Under the pieces are notes generated by a model. That model was not told the DNA's origin. It searched no databases and saw nothing but the letters and a program-made list of their open reading frames with translations. Below, piece by piece: positions 8,357 to 16,557 of a stretch of DNA of 46,175 nucleotides; positions within the stretch are counted from its first letter, which is position 1; the number at the start of each line of letters is the position of its first letter. The stretch is taken from the NCBI GenBank assembly GCA_947174495.1, contig CAMWJC010000018.1, forward strand, positions 1 to 46,175, written 5' to 3'. A program made the position numbers and the translations under genes. Origin of the DNA: an uncultured Lachnospiraceae bacterium. Its GTDB lineage: Bacteria; Bacillota; Clostridia; Lachnospirales; Lachnospiraceae.

Positions 8357-11152
8357 TTAATAATGCATAAAGTCCTTTTCTCTAAGGACTATCATATCCT
8401 CTTCGTCATATCTCTTGCCGAGAAGAACATCAAAAAAGTGTGCCGGAGTCTTCCTGTCAGCATAGTAAATTGCCTCATCGATCAATTCTTCTATTTCGGC
8501 AAGCGTAACTTCATGATCACTTGTCTGCATATCTGCAATTCTGGTATGAAGCGCAAGAATACCTAATTCATCGATGGCATACTCCTGGTCAAGCGCATAT
8601 TTCTTTGCATATTTTACTAACGTGTGATCATCTAATGCTTCCACATCAACCCTGAGATTAAATACCTCTGTTACTGCTGGATATTTGGTAAGATAATCAT
8701 TTATGTTTGCCTTGGTATCCTCAAGAAGAACAATCAATCCCTTTTCTTCCTGATTTAATTCCTTGAGGAGCTGTTCTGTAGCTGCCTTTTTCATGGAAGC
8801 GGCTTCTTCAATAATGAGCGCCCCTCCGGAAAGCTTAGAAAGGGTAGCGCCTATATCCTTTTTGTTCATGGTGGAACCGGATATCTTTGCTACTTTACCG
8901 GAAAAATTATTGTCAGAAAGCTGAACTTCTTTTACCAGCAGTTTTGCAAGCGCCGTTGCCTCTGTTCCTTCCTCTCCGGTAATGATCACATTTCCTGTAT
9001 AAGATGCCATGCTGATATTGTCAAGTGTTTCAACAATCTGCCTCCTTGTCCGCCTATGATGAATAAACGGTGCAAACTGTTCTTTTTCACTGTTTGTCAT
9101 TTCTCTGACAGTTCCGGAGCTTTCTTCTGCTTTATCTTTCTTTTGCGCGTTCTCATCGTCGGTATTATCCTTCGAAGCATCATCTGTCTCCGGTTCCGAA
9201 ATCTTTTCTTCAGAAGCAGCTATAACCTCTTCCGAATTCTCTTCCTCTTCGGATTGCTTTTCATCCTCTGACTCTTCCTCAGCTTCTATCACTTCTTCCG
9301 GATTCTCCTCCGGTTCAGATTCATTTAAAATTTCCTCAGCTGGCTCTTCCTGGGTCTCCTCAAGCGCTTCCGGCATGATCGCTTCAGGAGCAGTCGTCTT
9401 AACCGCCTCTTCCGGATTTTTCTCTTCTTCCTCTGCCTCCTGCACAGCCTCTGCTTCTATATCTGCTACCTTAACAACTTTAGGACGTTCCTGTCTTACC
9501 CGGTCTTTTTCCTCCTTAATTGCCGCCGTGACCATAGCCTTTTCTAATTCTTCCAAAAGACCTGTTTTGGTAGATTCATCAAAATCGGCAAAGAGTGCAT
9601 CTGTCTGCTGATGAACACGCTTACGGATCTCTTCCATCCTCTTACGTTCATTTTCCTGCTTTATTCTCTCCCACTCGGCCATTACATCCTCAATGCTGAG
9701 CTGACCGGTGATCTGCTTTTCAATTTTTTGCTGCTCCGGCATTACCAGAGAAATCTGTCCGTCATATTCCTGAGAGAGCATATTATCATAGCCGGATGGT
9801 TTATGAAAGGTTCGAATCACTCCTGTATTGCTGATTGCAGGATCAGGGCTTGCCGCCGCAAAACCTGCCAAAGGCTTTTCTTCTCCCTGGCTTCCGTCAC
9901 CGGAAACCTCCTGAGATTCTTTTGCAAAAATCGGGGCAAACGGATTGTTGATTCCGTTCTTTTCTACCAATTCCGAAACCACATCCTGAATATTTACTTC
10001 CTGCGTATTTCCAAAAAATACTTCTTCCTCGCCGCTTATTATTTCCGCCTCCGGTTGTCCGGCTTCTTCCGCTTTCTCCGGCTGTTCTTCCCCGGTTGTC
10101 TGCCCCAAATTCTCCTCTGTGATAAGCTGCATCTCGTCCGTATCCTGACGAAGCTCCGGCTGCGGTTCATCTTCTGAGCTTATTTCCTGACTCTCCTTGG
10201 AATCCTCCCTGTCATCCAGTCCCTTGACCGGCTCATATACCTGTGTTTTAAGAGTGTCGTTAACCTCCTGTACCGGTATCTGCTGGGTCTTATGATTTTC
10301 GAGAAATTCACGCATGCTTTCTGCCAGCTCTTTTTGAAGATTTAAAGTGTTGTACTCACTTACATCTACTGTCTTGACTTCAATATCAAGATCTTTAGCC
10401 GGCATTTCCTGAGTATCTTCCTTAAGCATGTTTTCTTCCAGGCTGAATTCGTTATCTTCTTCGTCTTCCGTTTCGTTTTCTACTCCTGCACGAATAGCCT
10501 CCTGATCTGCCTGATAATCCGATGTAATAAAGCCTCCGCTTTCTTTCATCTCAAGATACTTTCCCTGCTGCTCTGTGGAAAGCGGTTCATGAAGCTGCTT
10601 CAGTTCCAGAGCCTTTAACACATATCTTCCCTCGCCGAACCACAAAACCATTTCATCACATTCTTCAACACATTTAGAAGCCAGACCAACCCTGTGATAA
10701 AGGTAGGCAAGTTCATATGCCCACTTTTCACGGTAATCCCGCTTCTTAAGCTCCTCAAGCACTTCGATACGCTCCTCAAGGCTTACCTCCTGTGCTTCAT
10801 ATAATTTATATTGAAGAATATATCTGCCACTGTCTTTCGGAGCAAGCTGCACGAATTCCTTATAGTATTCCAATGCCTGAACATATTCTCCCAGCTTAAT
10901 AGAAAGCTCACATAAAGAGTAGACGATCAGCCGCCCTCCGGCATGACGATCATATGCAAGAAGCAGGATGTCCCTGCTATCCTCATATCTTCTGTTAATT
11001 TTATACAAATCACTGATGGTACAGAGCATCATGACACTTTTCACTCTGCGCCAGTCAATAGTATCTGCAATTTTCACTGCTTTTGCATATTCTCCGTTTG
11101 CAATCAGAGACTTAATTTCATCTGCACGTACTTTATATTCATATTTATCCAA
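8357..11152 (-). CDS. TPR protein with long acidic linker and degenerate AAA-like C-terminal domain
   Basis: About 931 residues, cytoplasmic. Residues 1-190 are helical repeats of TPR type. Residues 200-675 are a very acidic, Glu/Gln/Pro-rich linker (runs such as AEEESEDEKQSEEEENSEEV), probably disordered. Residues 690-930 look like an AAA+/ATPase fold: NVIITGEEGTEATALAKLLV sits where a P-loop would be but lacks the GK[ST], and GGALIIEEAASM sits in the Walker B position. The start is TTG at 11152 because GAGGTG lies 6 nt upstream; a GTG three codons earlier is the alternative. A promoter of its own lies at 11212-11240. I know similar large proteins only as uncharacterised Lachnospiraceae proteins; function unknown. 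Confidence 0.7.
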   Translation of the reverse strand: MDKYEYKVRADEIKSLIANGEYAKAVKIADTIDWRRVKSVMMLCTISDLYKINRRYEDSRDILLLAYDRHAGGRLIVYSLCELSIKLGEYVQALEYYKEFVQLAPKDSGRYILQYKLYEAQEVSLEERIEVLEELKKRDYREKWAYELAYLYHRVGLASKCVEECDEMVLWFGEGRYVLKALELKQLHEPLSTEQQGKYLEMKESGGFITSDYQADQEAIRAGVENETEDEEDNEFSLEENMLKEDTQEMPAKDLDIEVKTVDVSEYNTLNLQKELAESMREFLENHKTQQIPVQEVNDTLKTQVYEPVKGLDDREDSKESQEISSEDEPQPELRQDTDEMQLITEENLGQTTGEEQPEKAEEAGQPEAEIISGEEEVFFGNTQEVNIQDVVSELVEKNGINNPFAPIFAKESQEVSGDGSQGEEKPLAGFAAASPDPAISNTGVIRTFHKPSGYDNMLSQEYDGQISLVMPEQQKIEKQITGQLSIEDVMAEWERIKQENERKRMEEIRKRVHQQTDALFADFDESTKTGLLEELEKAMVTAAIKEEKDRVRQERPKVVKVADIEAEAVQEAEEEEKNPEEAVKTTAPEAIMPEALEETQEEPAEEILNESEPEENPEEVIEAEEESEDEKQSEEEENSEEVIAASEEKISEPETDDASKDNTDDENAQKKDKAEESSGTVREMTNSEKEQFAPFIHHRRTRRQIVETLDNISMASYTGNVIITGEEGTEATALAKLLVKEVQLSDNNFSGKVAKISGSTMNKKDIGATLSKLSGGALIIEEAASMKKAATEQLLKELNQEEKGLIVLLEDTKANINDYLTKYPAVTEVFNLRVDVEALDDHTLVKYAKKYALDQEYAIDELGILALHTRIADMQTSDHEVTLAEIEELIDEAIYYADRKTPAHFFDVLLGKRYDEEDMIVLREKDFMHY

Positions 11153-11211
11153 GGTGCTCACCTCATCTATATTCCTGCCTTAAGGCATACTTATCCTATT
11201 TTCATTTTCTA

Positions 11212-11240
11212 AGTTTACCATATGCCTATTCGTATGTCAA
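11212..11240 (-). promoter_or_regulatory. Promoter of the TPR protein-glgB pair
   Basis: On the minus strand, a perfect TTGACA is followed after 17 nt by TAAACT with an extended TGG immediately upstream. It sits in the 97-nt gap after rsmA, so the pair can be expressed apart from tatD-rsmA. Confidence 0.6.
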
Positions 11241-11249
11241 AAGGTGCAT

Positions 11250-12188
11250 TTAAAGTAAATCAGATAATTCTGCAAATTGTTCCAGACAGAGTACTTCTCC
11301 CCGAATACTTTGACCAAGATTCATTTTTTCCAGTGCATTATATACATCCTGCCTGCTGACAGTAACCGGATTTCCATCCGGACCTTTATATGTAAAACCA
11401 TTTGCAAGAGCATTTGCCAATGTTTTCCTTCGCTGATTAAAGGCAGCACGAATCATAGAAAACATTTTCTTTTCATCCTTTACATTCACCGGCGGCGTTT
11501 CATATTTTTGAAGCCGGATCACTGCACTGCCTACACCCGGCCGCGGCATAAAACAAGTGCTTGGTACATTTAACACAATTTCAGGCCGGGCATAATATTG
11601 TACGGCAAGGCTCAGCGCTCCGTAATCCTTCGTTCCCGGACCTACCTGCATTCTTTCAGCTACTTCTTTTTGCACCATGATCGTAATACTGCTTAAGGGA
11701 ATATTACTTTCAAATAATCCCATGATAATCGGCGTTGTGATGTAATAAGGAAGATTTGCCACTATTTTAATTGGTCTTCTTCCATTTTTTTCTTCCGCTT
11801 TTTGCTCAGCCGTCTGCTCTGCTTTCTGCTCAACAGTCTGTTCAACAGTTTGTTCTACTATCCGCCTGATATCCACTTTCAGGATGTCATCGTTTATGAT
11901 GGTTACATTATCATATTCTCCCAATGTTTCATTTAAAATGGGAATTAAATTTTTATCAATCTCGACTGCAATTACCTGCCCTGCCTTTTCAGCTAAATAT
12001 TGTGTCATGGTGCCGATTCCGGGTCCGATCTCCACCACGCAATCATTTTTCGTAATTTCAGAAAGTCCGATAATCTTGTTTACAATATTTGCATCAATTA
12101 AAAAATTCTGTCCAAATTTCTTTTGAAAAGCAAAACCATATTTTTTTATTATTTCCGCAGTAGCCGTAGGTGTCGCCAAATATGCCAT
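11250..12188 (-). CDS. rsmA: 16S rRNA dimethyladenosine transferase RsmA (KsgA) with a tandem-repeat insertion
   Basis: 312 residues. It dimethylates two adjacent adenines near the 3' end of 16S rRNA using S-adenosylmethionine. The SAM site VVEIGPGIGTMTQYLAEKAG (about 51-70), the acidic VEID (75-78), the NDDIL loop (99-103) and the catalytic NLPYYITTPI (about 145-154) are all present, with the usual helical C-terminal domain. Between the NDDIL strand and the NLPYY motif lies an insertion of six tetrapeptides of the type [VA]EQ[TK] (residues 111-134), which makes this copy longer than usual. tatD precedes it by 32 nt in the same direction. The insertion is in a surface-loop position, so activity is probably kept. 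Confidence 0.95.
   Translation of the reverse strand: MAYLATPTATAEIIKKYGFAFQKKFGQNFLIDANIVNKIIGLSEITKNDCVVEIGPGIGTMTQYLAEKAGQVIAVEIDKNLIPILNETLGEYDNVTIINDDILKVDIRRIVEQTVEQTVEQKAEQTAEQKAEEKNGRRPIKIVANLPYYITTPIIMGLFESNIPLSSITIMVQKEVAERMQVGPGTKDYGALSLAVQYYARPEIVLNVPSTCFMPRPGVGSAVIRLQKYETPPVNVKDEKKMFSMIRAAFNQRRKTLANALANGFTYKGPDGNPVTVSRQDVYNALEKMNLGQSIRGEVLCLEQFAELSDLL
11787..11858 (-). repeat. Six 12-bp tandem repeats inside rsmA
   Basis: The units encode VEQT, VEQT, VEQK, AEQT, AEQK, AEEK. The 12-nt unit is GTTGAACAGACT with drift, and each copy keeps the reading frame. Confidence 0.9.
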
Positions 12189-12220
12189 CCTTTTACTCCC
12201 ATCTGTTTTCTGCTTAACAA

Positions 12221-12988
12221 TTACTGTATTCCATAAAATCTTTTCGCGTTTTCAGCTGTTATCTCAAGCACTTCTTCTCTGCTAAGGTTTTTTAATTCTG
12301 CCAATTGCTCTGCCACATAAAAAATATATTCTGACTGATTTCTCTTGCCACGATAAGGCTCCGGCGCCAAATAAGGGCAATCTGTTTCCAGCAAAATCTT
12401 TTCCATTGGAATATGCATAACCGCTTCTTTTAGTTTTTTGGCATTCTTAAATGTTAGTACCCCGCCTATTCCAAAATAATAATCCATATTCAGGTATTCT
12501 CTTGCTATCTCCCATGTATAAGAGAAACAGTGAATAACTCCTTTTGTTTTATGAACATCCCACTCTTTCAAAATCTCCAGTGTATCCGCAGCTGCATCGC
12601 GGGAATGGATAATTACAGGAAGACCTGTCTCCTCCGCCAGTCTTAACTGTTCCTTAAACCACTTCTTTTGTACTTCTCTATCCGGCTCCGGCCAATAATA
12701 ATCAAGTCCTATCTCACCAATTGCAACAATTTTCTGCCGGCCGGCTATTTCCCGTATCCACTCCATATCCTTTAATGTAAGCTCCGCTGTCTCTGACGGA
12801 TGGACGCCTGCCGCACCATAGACAAACGGATACTGCTCTGTAAACTCCAATGTCTTTGCCGTAGAAGCAATACTTGCTCCCACATTAACTATATACTCAA
12901 TTCCTCTTTCTCTCATATGAGACAAAAGCTCTTCTCTGTCCTCGTCAAAAGCTTCGTCATCATAATGCGCATGCGTATCAAATATCAT
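12221..12988 (-). CDS. tatD: TatD family metal-dependent deoxyribonuclease
   Basis: 255 residues. TatD enzymes are amidohydrolase-fold nucleases/hydrolases with two metal ions. Metal-site motifs are visible: DTHAHYD (His6, His8), GEIGLDYYW (Glu92), VIIHSRDA, GVIHCFSY and LLETDCPYLAP. The length is normal. The ATG at 12988 is chosen because AGAGGTG ends 7 nt upstream; a GTG within that ribosome site opens the same frame but is unlikely to be used. It is the first gene of a tatD-rsmA pair, a common Firmicute order, driven by the promoter at 13041-13069. Confidence 0.95.
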   Translation of the reverse strand: MIFDTHAHYDDEAFDEDREELLSHMRERGIEYIVNVGASIASTAKTLEFTEQYPFVYGAAGVHPSETAELTLKDMEWIREIAGRQKIVAIGEIGLDYYWPEPDREVQKKWFKEQLRLAEETGLPVIIHSRDAAADTLEILKEWDVHKTKGVIHCFSYTWEIAREYLNMDYYFGIGGVLTFKNAKKLKEAVMHIPMEKILLETDCPYLAPEPYRGKRNQSEYIFYVAEQLAELKNLSREEVLEITAENAKRFYGIQ

Positions 12989-13024
12989 CAAAAACACCTC
13001 TTTAAAATTTTTTCAAAAAAATAC

Positions 13025-13053
13025 TTGCAAACTAAAACACATTATACTATAAT
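13025..13053 (+). promoter_or_regulatory. Promoter of tRNA-Lys
   Basis: On the plus strand TTGCAA and TATAAT are separated by exactly 17 nt. Transcription would start near 13060, about 30 nt before the tRNA. Confidence 0.65.
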
Positions 13054-13069
13054 AACTCTTGCGTTGTAA
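13041..13069 (-). promoter_or_regulatory. Promoter of tatD-rsmA
   Basis: On the minus strand TTACAA and TATAAT are 17 nt apart. The -10 box overlaps the -10 box of the tRNA promoter on the other strand. Confidence 0.65.
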
Positions 13070-13089
13070 ATGAAACAACTTATAACCAT

Positions 13090-13162
13090 GCGTCTTTAGC
13101 TCAGTTGGTAGAGCACCTGACTCTTAATCAGGGTGTCCAGGGTTCGAGCCCCTGAAGACGCA
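13090..13162 (+). tRNA. tRNA-Lys, anticodon CTT
   Basis: A 73-nt cloverleaf with acceptor stem GCGTCTT/AAGACGC and discriminator A. The D arm contains AGCTCAGTTGGTAGAGC, the anticodon loop is CTCTTAA (anticodon at 13123-13125), and the T arm contains GGTTCGAGCC. The CCA end is not encoded. A promoter lies upstream and a terminator directly downstream, so it is a single-gene unit. Confidence 0.97.
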
Positions 13163-13165
13163 TCG

Positions 13166-13212
13166 AGTACCATTTTTGAGGACGTAAGAGCCTTGGGGAT
13201 GGTGCTTTTTTT
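13166..13212 (+). terminator. Terminator of tRNA-Lys
   Basis: AGTACCAT pairs with ATGGTGCT (one wobble) around an inner small stem (AGG/CCT), followed by seven T residues, starting 4 nt after the tRNA. Confidence 0.8.
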
Positions 13213-13257
13213 ATAACTATACAATGGACATAACGCTTTGCAGCACGCACCCTGCGC

Positions 13258-13290
13258 ATAAAAAACCGCCAGATTTATTCTGACGGTTTT
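13258..13290 (-). terminator. Terminator overlapping the end of the GGDEF-EAL gene
   Basis: A 12-bp stem with one mismatch (AAAACCGTCAGA paired with TCTGGCGGTTTT) and a 5-nt loop, followed on the minus strand by TTATG. The stop codon of the gene falls in the loop, so the last codons form one arm of the hairpin. Confidence 0.75.
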
Positions 13291-16200
13291 AATAGCTTTT
13301 CAAATTCATCAGCCGGCATAGGCTTGTAAAAATAAAATCCCTGTACACATCTGCTGCCCTGCTGCTTGATAAAATCCACCTGTTCCATGGTTTCCACACC
13401 TTCTGATACAACATCAAATCCGAGATTTTCCGCAAGCTGCATCATTGCTGAAATAACGGCCCGGCTTTTATCGTCTAACTGGTTCTTTAAGAAAAATCCT
13501 CCATCTAACTTAATTACATCCACCGGCAGAGATTTCATAAGACTCAGGGTGGAAAAGCCTGCACCGAAGTCATCCATAGAGGTTATGTATCCGATATCCT
13601 TCATCTGCTTGATCATATCAATAAGACGTTCCGTATCTTCAAAAAATACGCTTTCTGTAATCTCCAGCTCGATCTGTTCCGGCTTTAACCCGTATTTATC
13701 GCTTAATCCTTTCATATAAGAAGGTAGCTCATCATTGAGTAGGTGAAGCCTGGACACATTGACCGAAATCAGCGGTACCTTCTTCCCCGCATCCTGCCAT
13801 TTTTTAATCAAACGGAAAGTCTCTTCGTAAACGAACTTGTCAATTTCCACGATCAGTCCATTTTCCTCGGCAAGCGGAATAAACCGTCCGGGAGAAATCA
13901 GATTATTATCCTTGTCAACCAGCCGCACTAAGGCCTCTGCACCAATAATCTCATTGCTCACAATATCTACTTTAGGTTGAAAATACACTCTGAAGAAACC
14001 CTTTTGAAGGGAATTTTTCATGGTTCTGTTAGTCTCTTCACGCTCCCGCTCCTGATCCTCAAACTCCTTGGAGTATACATAAACCCCTTTTGTCTCATAA
14101 ATATTTTTCAGCGCAACCTTTCTCGCTTTCATCGCTCTGTCAAGACATCTGCTGATGTATTCTTCGTCATCTGAAATATCATAGATACCGGCAAAGCAGT
14201 TAATCGAAATATTAGGAAACCGCTTCCGGAACATACCTGTTATGGAATCCGAAAGTTCCCTCACCCTCTGATAGATTCTTTCCATAGGGCGTTGGTTCAT
14301 CAATGCTGCAAAATCGTCCCCCTTAATGCGGCATAAAAGCTCACCTTCCTGAAGACCTTCCTGTATTTCTTCCGTAAACTTACGAAGAACCTGATCTCCG
14401 ATCTCATATCCATATTCATCGTTGATTCTGGAAAAATCCTGTATTCCCAAGAATAAAAGTGTATATCTTCCCTTTTTCTTCTTGATGGTTTTCACTGCCT
14501 CGAGTTTAAACTTCTCATAAGACATTGCCCCGGTTAACTGATCTTCACCCTTCACACGCTCCATGAAAGCCGTAACATTGGATTTGCACAACAAAAACAG
14601 TCTGTCGCCGGGTGTTCTGTCCATCACGGATGCAGTCAGCGTATACCAACTGTCTTCTTCACTGTCATAGGTTTCTATGATATTCTGCTCATCATCGCTC
14701 TGACAATCCCTAAGCGGACATGCCGGACAAGGCGTATTTCTTCCCATAAAAGCTTCATAACAAATCTGTCCATATTTAGCCCCAGGATAACATTCTCTGG
14801 CATAATGACTCATATATCGGATCCGATAATCCTGCTCCCCGACCATATAATAAATCAGATTCTGCACATCCATGGCCTTCTTGCCGACCATGTATTCTGT
14901 CTTCAGCTCTTCCTTGGTCTGCCGTTGGAGCATATAGCTTGATATCATCCTTGTGATACTGGACAAAGTAGCAACTTCCGCTTTATTCCAGTCTCTTTCT
15001 TCCCAACTCTCAAAAGTAAGAACTCCCGCCATCTTGCCATTATCCAGAATCGGAAACTGAATTGCCGATACGGGCACTTTATTCATAATTAAAATGTCCT
15101 TACCATAATCTTCCTTCTGATCTTTTCCGCCGGTCAGAATATTGTACTCCAGCTCCTGATAATACTGCTCCATAATATACCAGTTTGTGCTGGCAGTCTG
15201 TTCCATTTTCTCCAGGTCGTCCCCGTCATCCTCCCTTACCCATCTGGAGGTAACCCGGATTTGCCTGTTTACGGGATCCCACTCCATAAGCGTGCTTCGA
15301 TCCAGTGAAAAATAAAGGCATACTTCCTTAAAAATCTTATGTATCGCCTGATAAAAATCTCGTTCACTGCTCATGGTCATGAAAGAGAAATCAAACAGAT
15401 CCTTATTGATATTAACAAACTGTTGATTAGACATTATCTCACTATTGTCATTTTCATTCATTTTGCGGCGTGTCTCTCCGGTAACTGTTCCATAATCAAC
15501 ATCCTTTTGATAAATGGCATACTGATTTTTGCCGTTTTTCTTTGCATGATACAGAGCAATATCCGCATTTCTATACAATTCTTCAAAATTTTTGCCGTCT
15601 CTGGGGAACAGTGCCGCTCCAAGACTGATACTGCACTTTTGCCCGTCTCTCTCTTCTATAAATACCTGAAAGCGCTGCATCATTTTATTTGCATGCCGGC
15701 TGAACTCAGCTTCTCCCCCGATATGAGTGCAGTAAACCAGAAATTCATCTCCAGATATCCTGCTTACAATATCCTTCGCTTCAAAATTGGTGTATATGAT
15801 GTTTGCTGCCGTTTCAAGAACGGCATCACCGTAAACATGTCCATATGCCTCGTTAATTCTGCTGAAATCATCCAGATCAATCAGCATAAGCACACTGTCA
15901 CTTTCTTCCGGGTTCATGATCCTTTTCTCGATCATTTTTCTGGCAACTTCCATGTTGTAAAGGCCTGTGAGAGCGTCCTTCGTCACTTCCTTTTCCAAAA
16001 GCTCCCTGTCGTTTTTCTCTCTGGTAATATCTGTTGCTTTTCCGACCACTTTAACCGGTGTACCATTTCCATCATAGACGGCATTTCCTTCCTGCCGCAG
16101 CCACGCAAACTTTCCATTGTCACGAAGCGCTCTGAACTCATACATAATATGAGCTTTACCCCGGTCTAAGTTGTCGCAGAAATCCTCAAAAACCTGAATA

Positions 16201-16445
16201 TCTTCCGGATGAATCAGATTCCATTCCAGTATTTGTTCTCGATAGTTCTCAACAATCAGGTTATCATTACTCCATTTTCCTTCCAGTTTGCGGCTTTGGA
16301 TCAGACGCTTCCCTTCAATATCATACTCCCATAATCCACAATCCTGATCACTGCCGTATAACTCTGCGTTTTGTTCCATAACCTTTAACTGACTTTCGAG
16401 AGCTTCAATCTTTTTTTTAAGCTCTACTGTTTTATCCGCATCCAT
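13275..16445 (-). CDS. PAS-GGDEF-GAF-PAS-GGDEF-EAL protein (c-di-GMP turnover)
   Basis: 1056 residues, no membrane segment. Order: N-terminal coiled coil and PAS (about 30-145), GGDEF (150-315) with SGDEF at 231-235, GAF-like (345-505), PAS-like with a Cys cluster (525-625; CPACPLRDC), a second GGDEF-like domain (635-800) with degenerate KGDDF at 708-712, and EAL (815-1054). The EAL residues look complete: AEALVR (Glu837), SVNVSRLHL, LEITES, MDDFGAGFSTL, IKLDG, SEGVET and QGFYFYKP, so c-di-GMP hydrolysis is likely. The first GGDEF domain may still synthesise c-di-GMP; the second is probably regulatory. Possible outputs include flagella and the Tad-like function at the window start, which is inference. 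Confidence 0.92.
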   Translation of the reverse strand: MDADKTVELKKKIEALESQLKVMEQNAELYGSDQDCGLWEYDIEGKRLIQSRKLEGKWSNDNLIVENYREQILEWNLIHPEDIQVFEDFCDNLDRGKAHIMYEFRALRDNGKFAWLRQEGNAVYDGNGTPVKVVGKATDITREKNDRELLEKEVTKDALTGLYNMEVARKMIEKRIMNPEESDSVLMLIDLDDFSRINEAYGHVYGDAVLETAANIIYTNFEAKDIVSRISGDEFLVYCTHIGGEAEFSRHANKMMQRFQVFIEERDGQKCSISLGAALFPRDGKNFEELYRNADIALYHAKKNGKNQYAIYQKDVDYGTVTGETRRKMNENDNSEIMSNQQFVNINKDLFDFSFMTMSSERDFYQAIHKIFKEVCLYFSLDRSTLMEWDPVNRQIRVTSRWVREDDGDDLEKMEQTASTNWYIMEQYYQELEYNILTGGKDQKEDYGKDILIMNKVPVSAIQFPILDNGKMAGVLTFESWEERDWNKAEVATLSSITRMISSYMLQRQTKEELKTEYMVGKKAMDVQNLIYYMVGEQDYRIRYMSHYARECYPGAKYGQICYEAFMGRNTPCPACPLRDCQSDDEQNIIETYDSEEDSWYTLTASVMDRTPGDRLFLLCKSNVTAFMERVKGEDQLTGAMSYEKFKLEAVKTIKKKKGRYTLLFLGIQDFSRINDEYGYEIGDQVLRKFTEEIQEGLQEGELLCRIKGDDFAALMNQRPMERIYQRVRELSDSITGMFRKRFPNISINCFAGIYDISDDEEYISRCLDRAMKARKVALKNIYETKGVYVYSKEFEDQEREREETNRTMKNSLQKGFFRVYFQPKVDIVSNEIIGAEALVRLVDKDNNLISPGRFIPLAEENGLIVEIDKFVYEETFRLIKKWQDAGKKVPLISVNVSRLHLLNDELPSYMKGLSDKYGLKPEQIELEITESVFFEDTERLIDMIKQMKDIGYITSMDDFGAGFSTLSLMKSLPVDVIKLDGGFFLKNQLDDKSRAVISAMMQLAENLGFDVVSEGVETMEQVDFIKQQGSRCVQGFYFYKPMPADEFEKLLKPSE

Positions 16446-16493
16446 GCTCTTACCCCTGCCTAACCCCTATAAATATCTTTTGAAAACACATTA

Positions 16494-16522
16494 ATTATAT
16501 CACTTTATCAATACCCAAACAA
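16494..16522 (-). promoter_or_regulatory. Promoter of the GGDEF-EAL gene
   Basis: On the minus strand, TTGTTT and a perfect TATAAT are 17 nt apart, about 50 nt upstream of the ATG. Confidence 0.6.
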
Positions 16523-16557
16523 TAGGACTTTCCGTACAGATTTCGTACTTTTCTATT

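Noticed and set aside
15339-16169. Plus-strand open frame opposite the GGDEF-EAL gene
   Set aside because: Antisense shadow of a well-supported gene; no ribosome site or recognisable motif.
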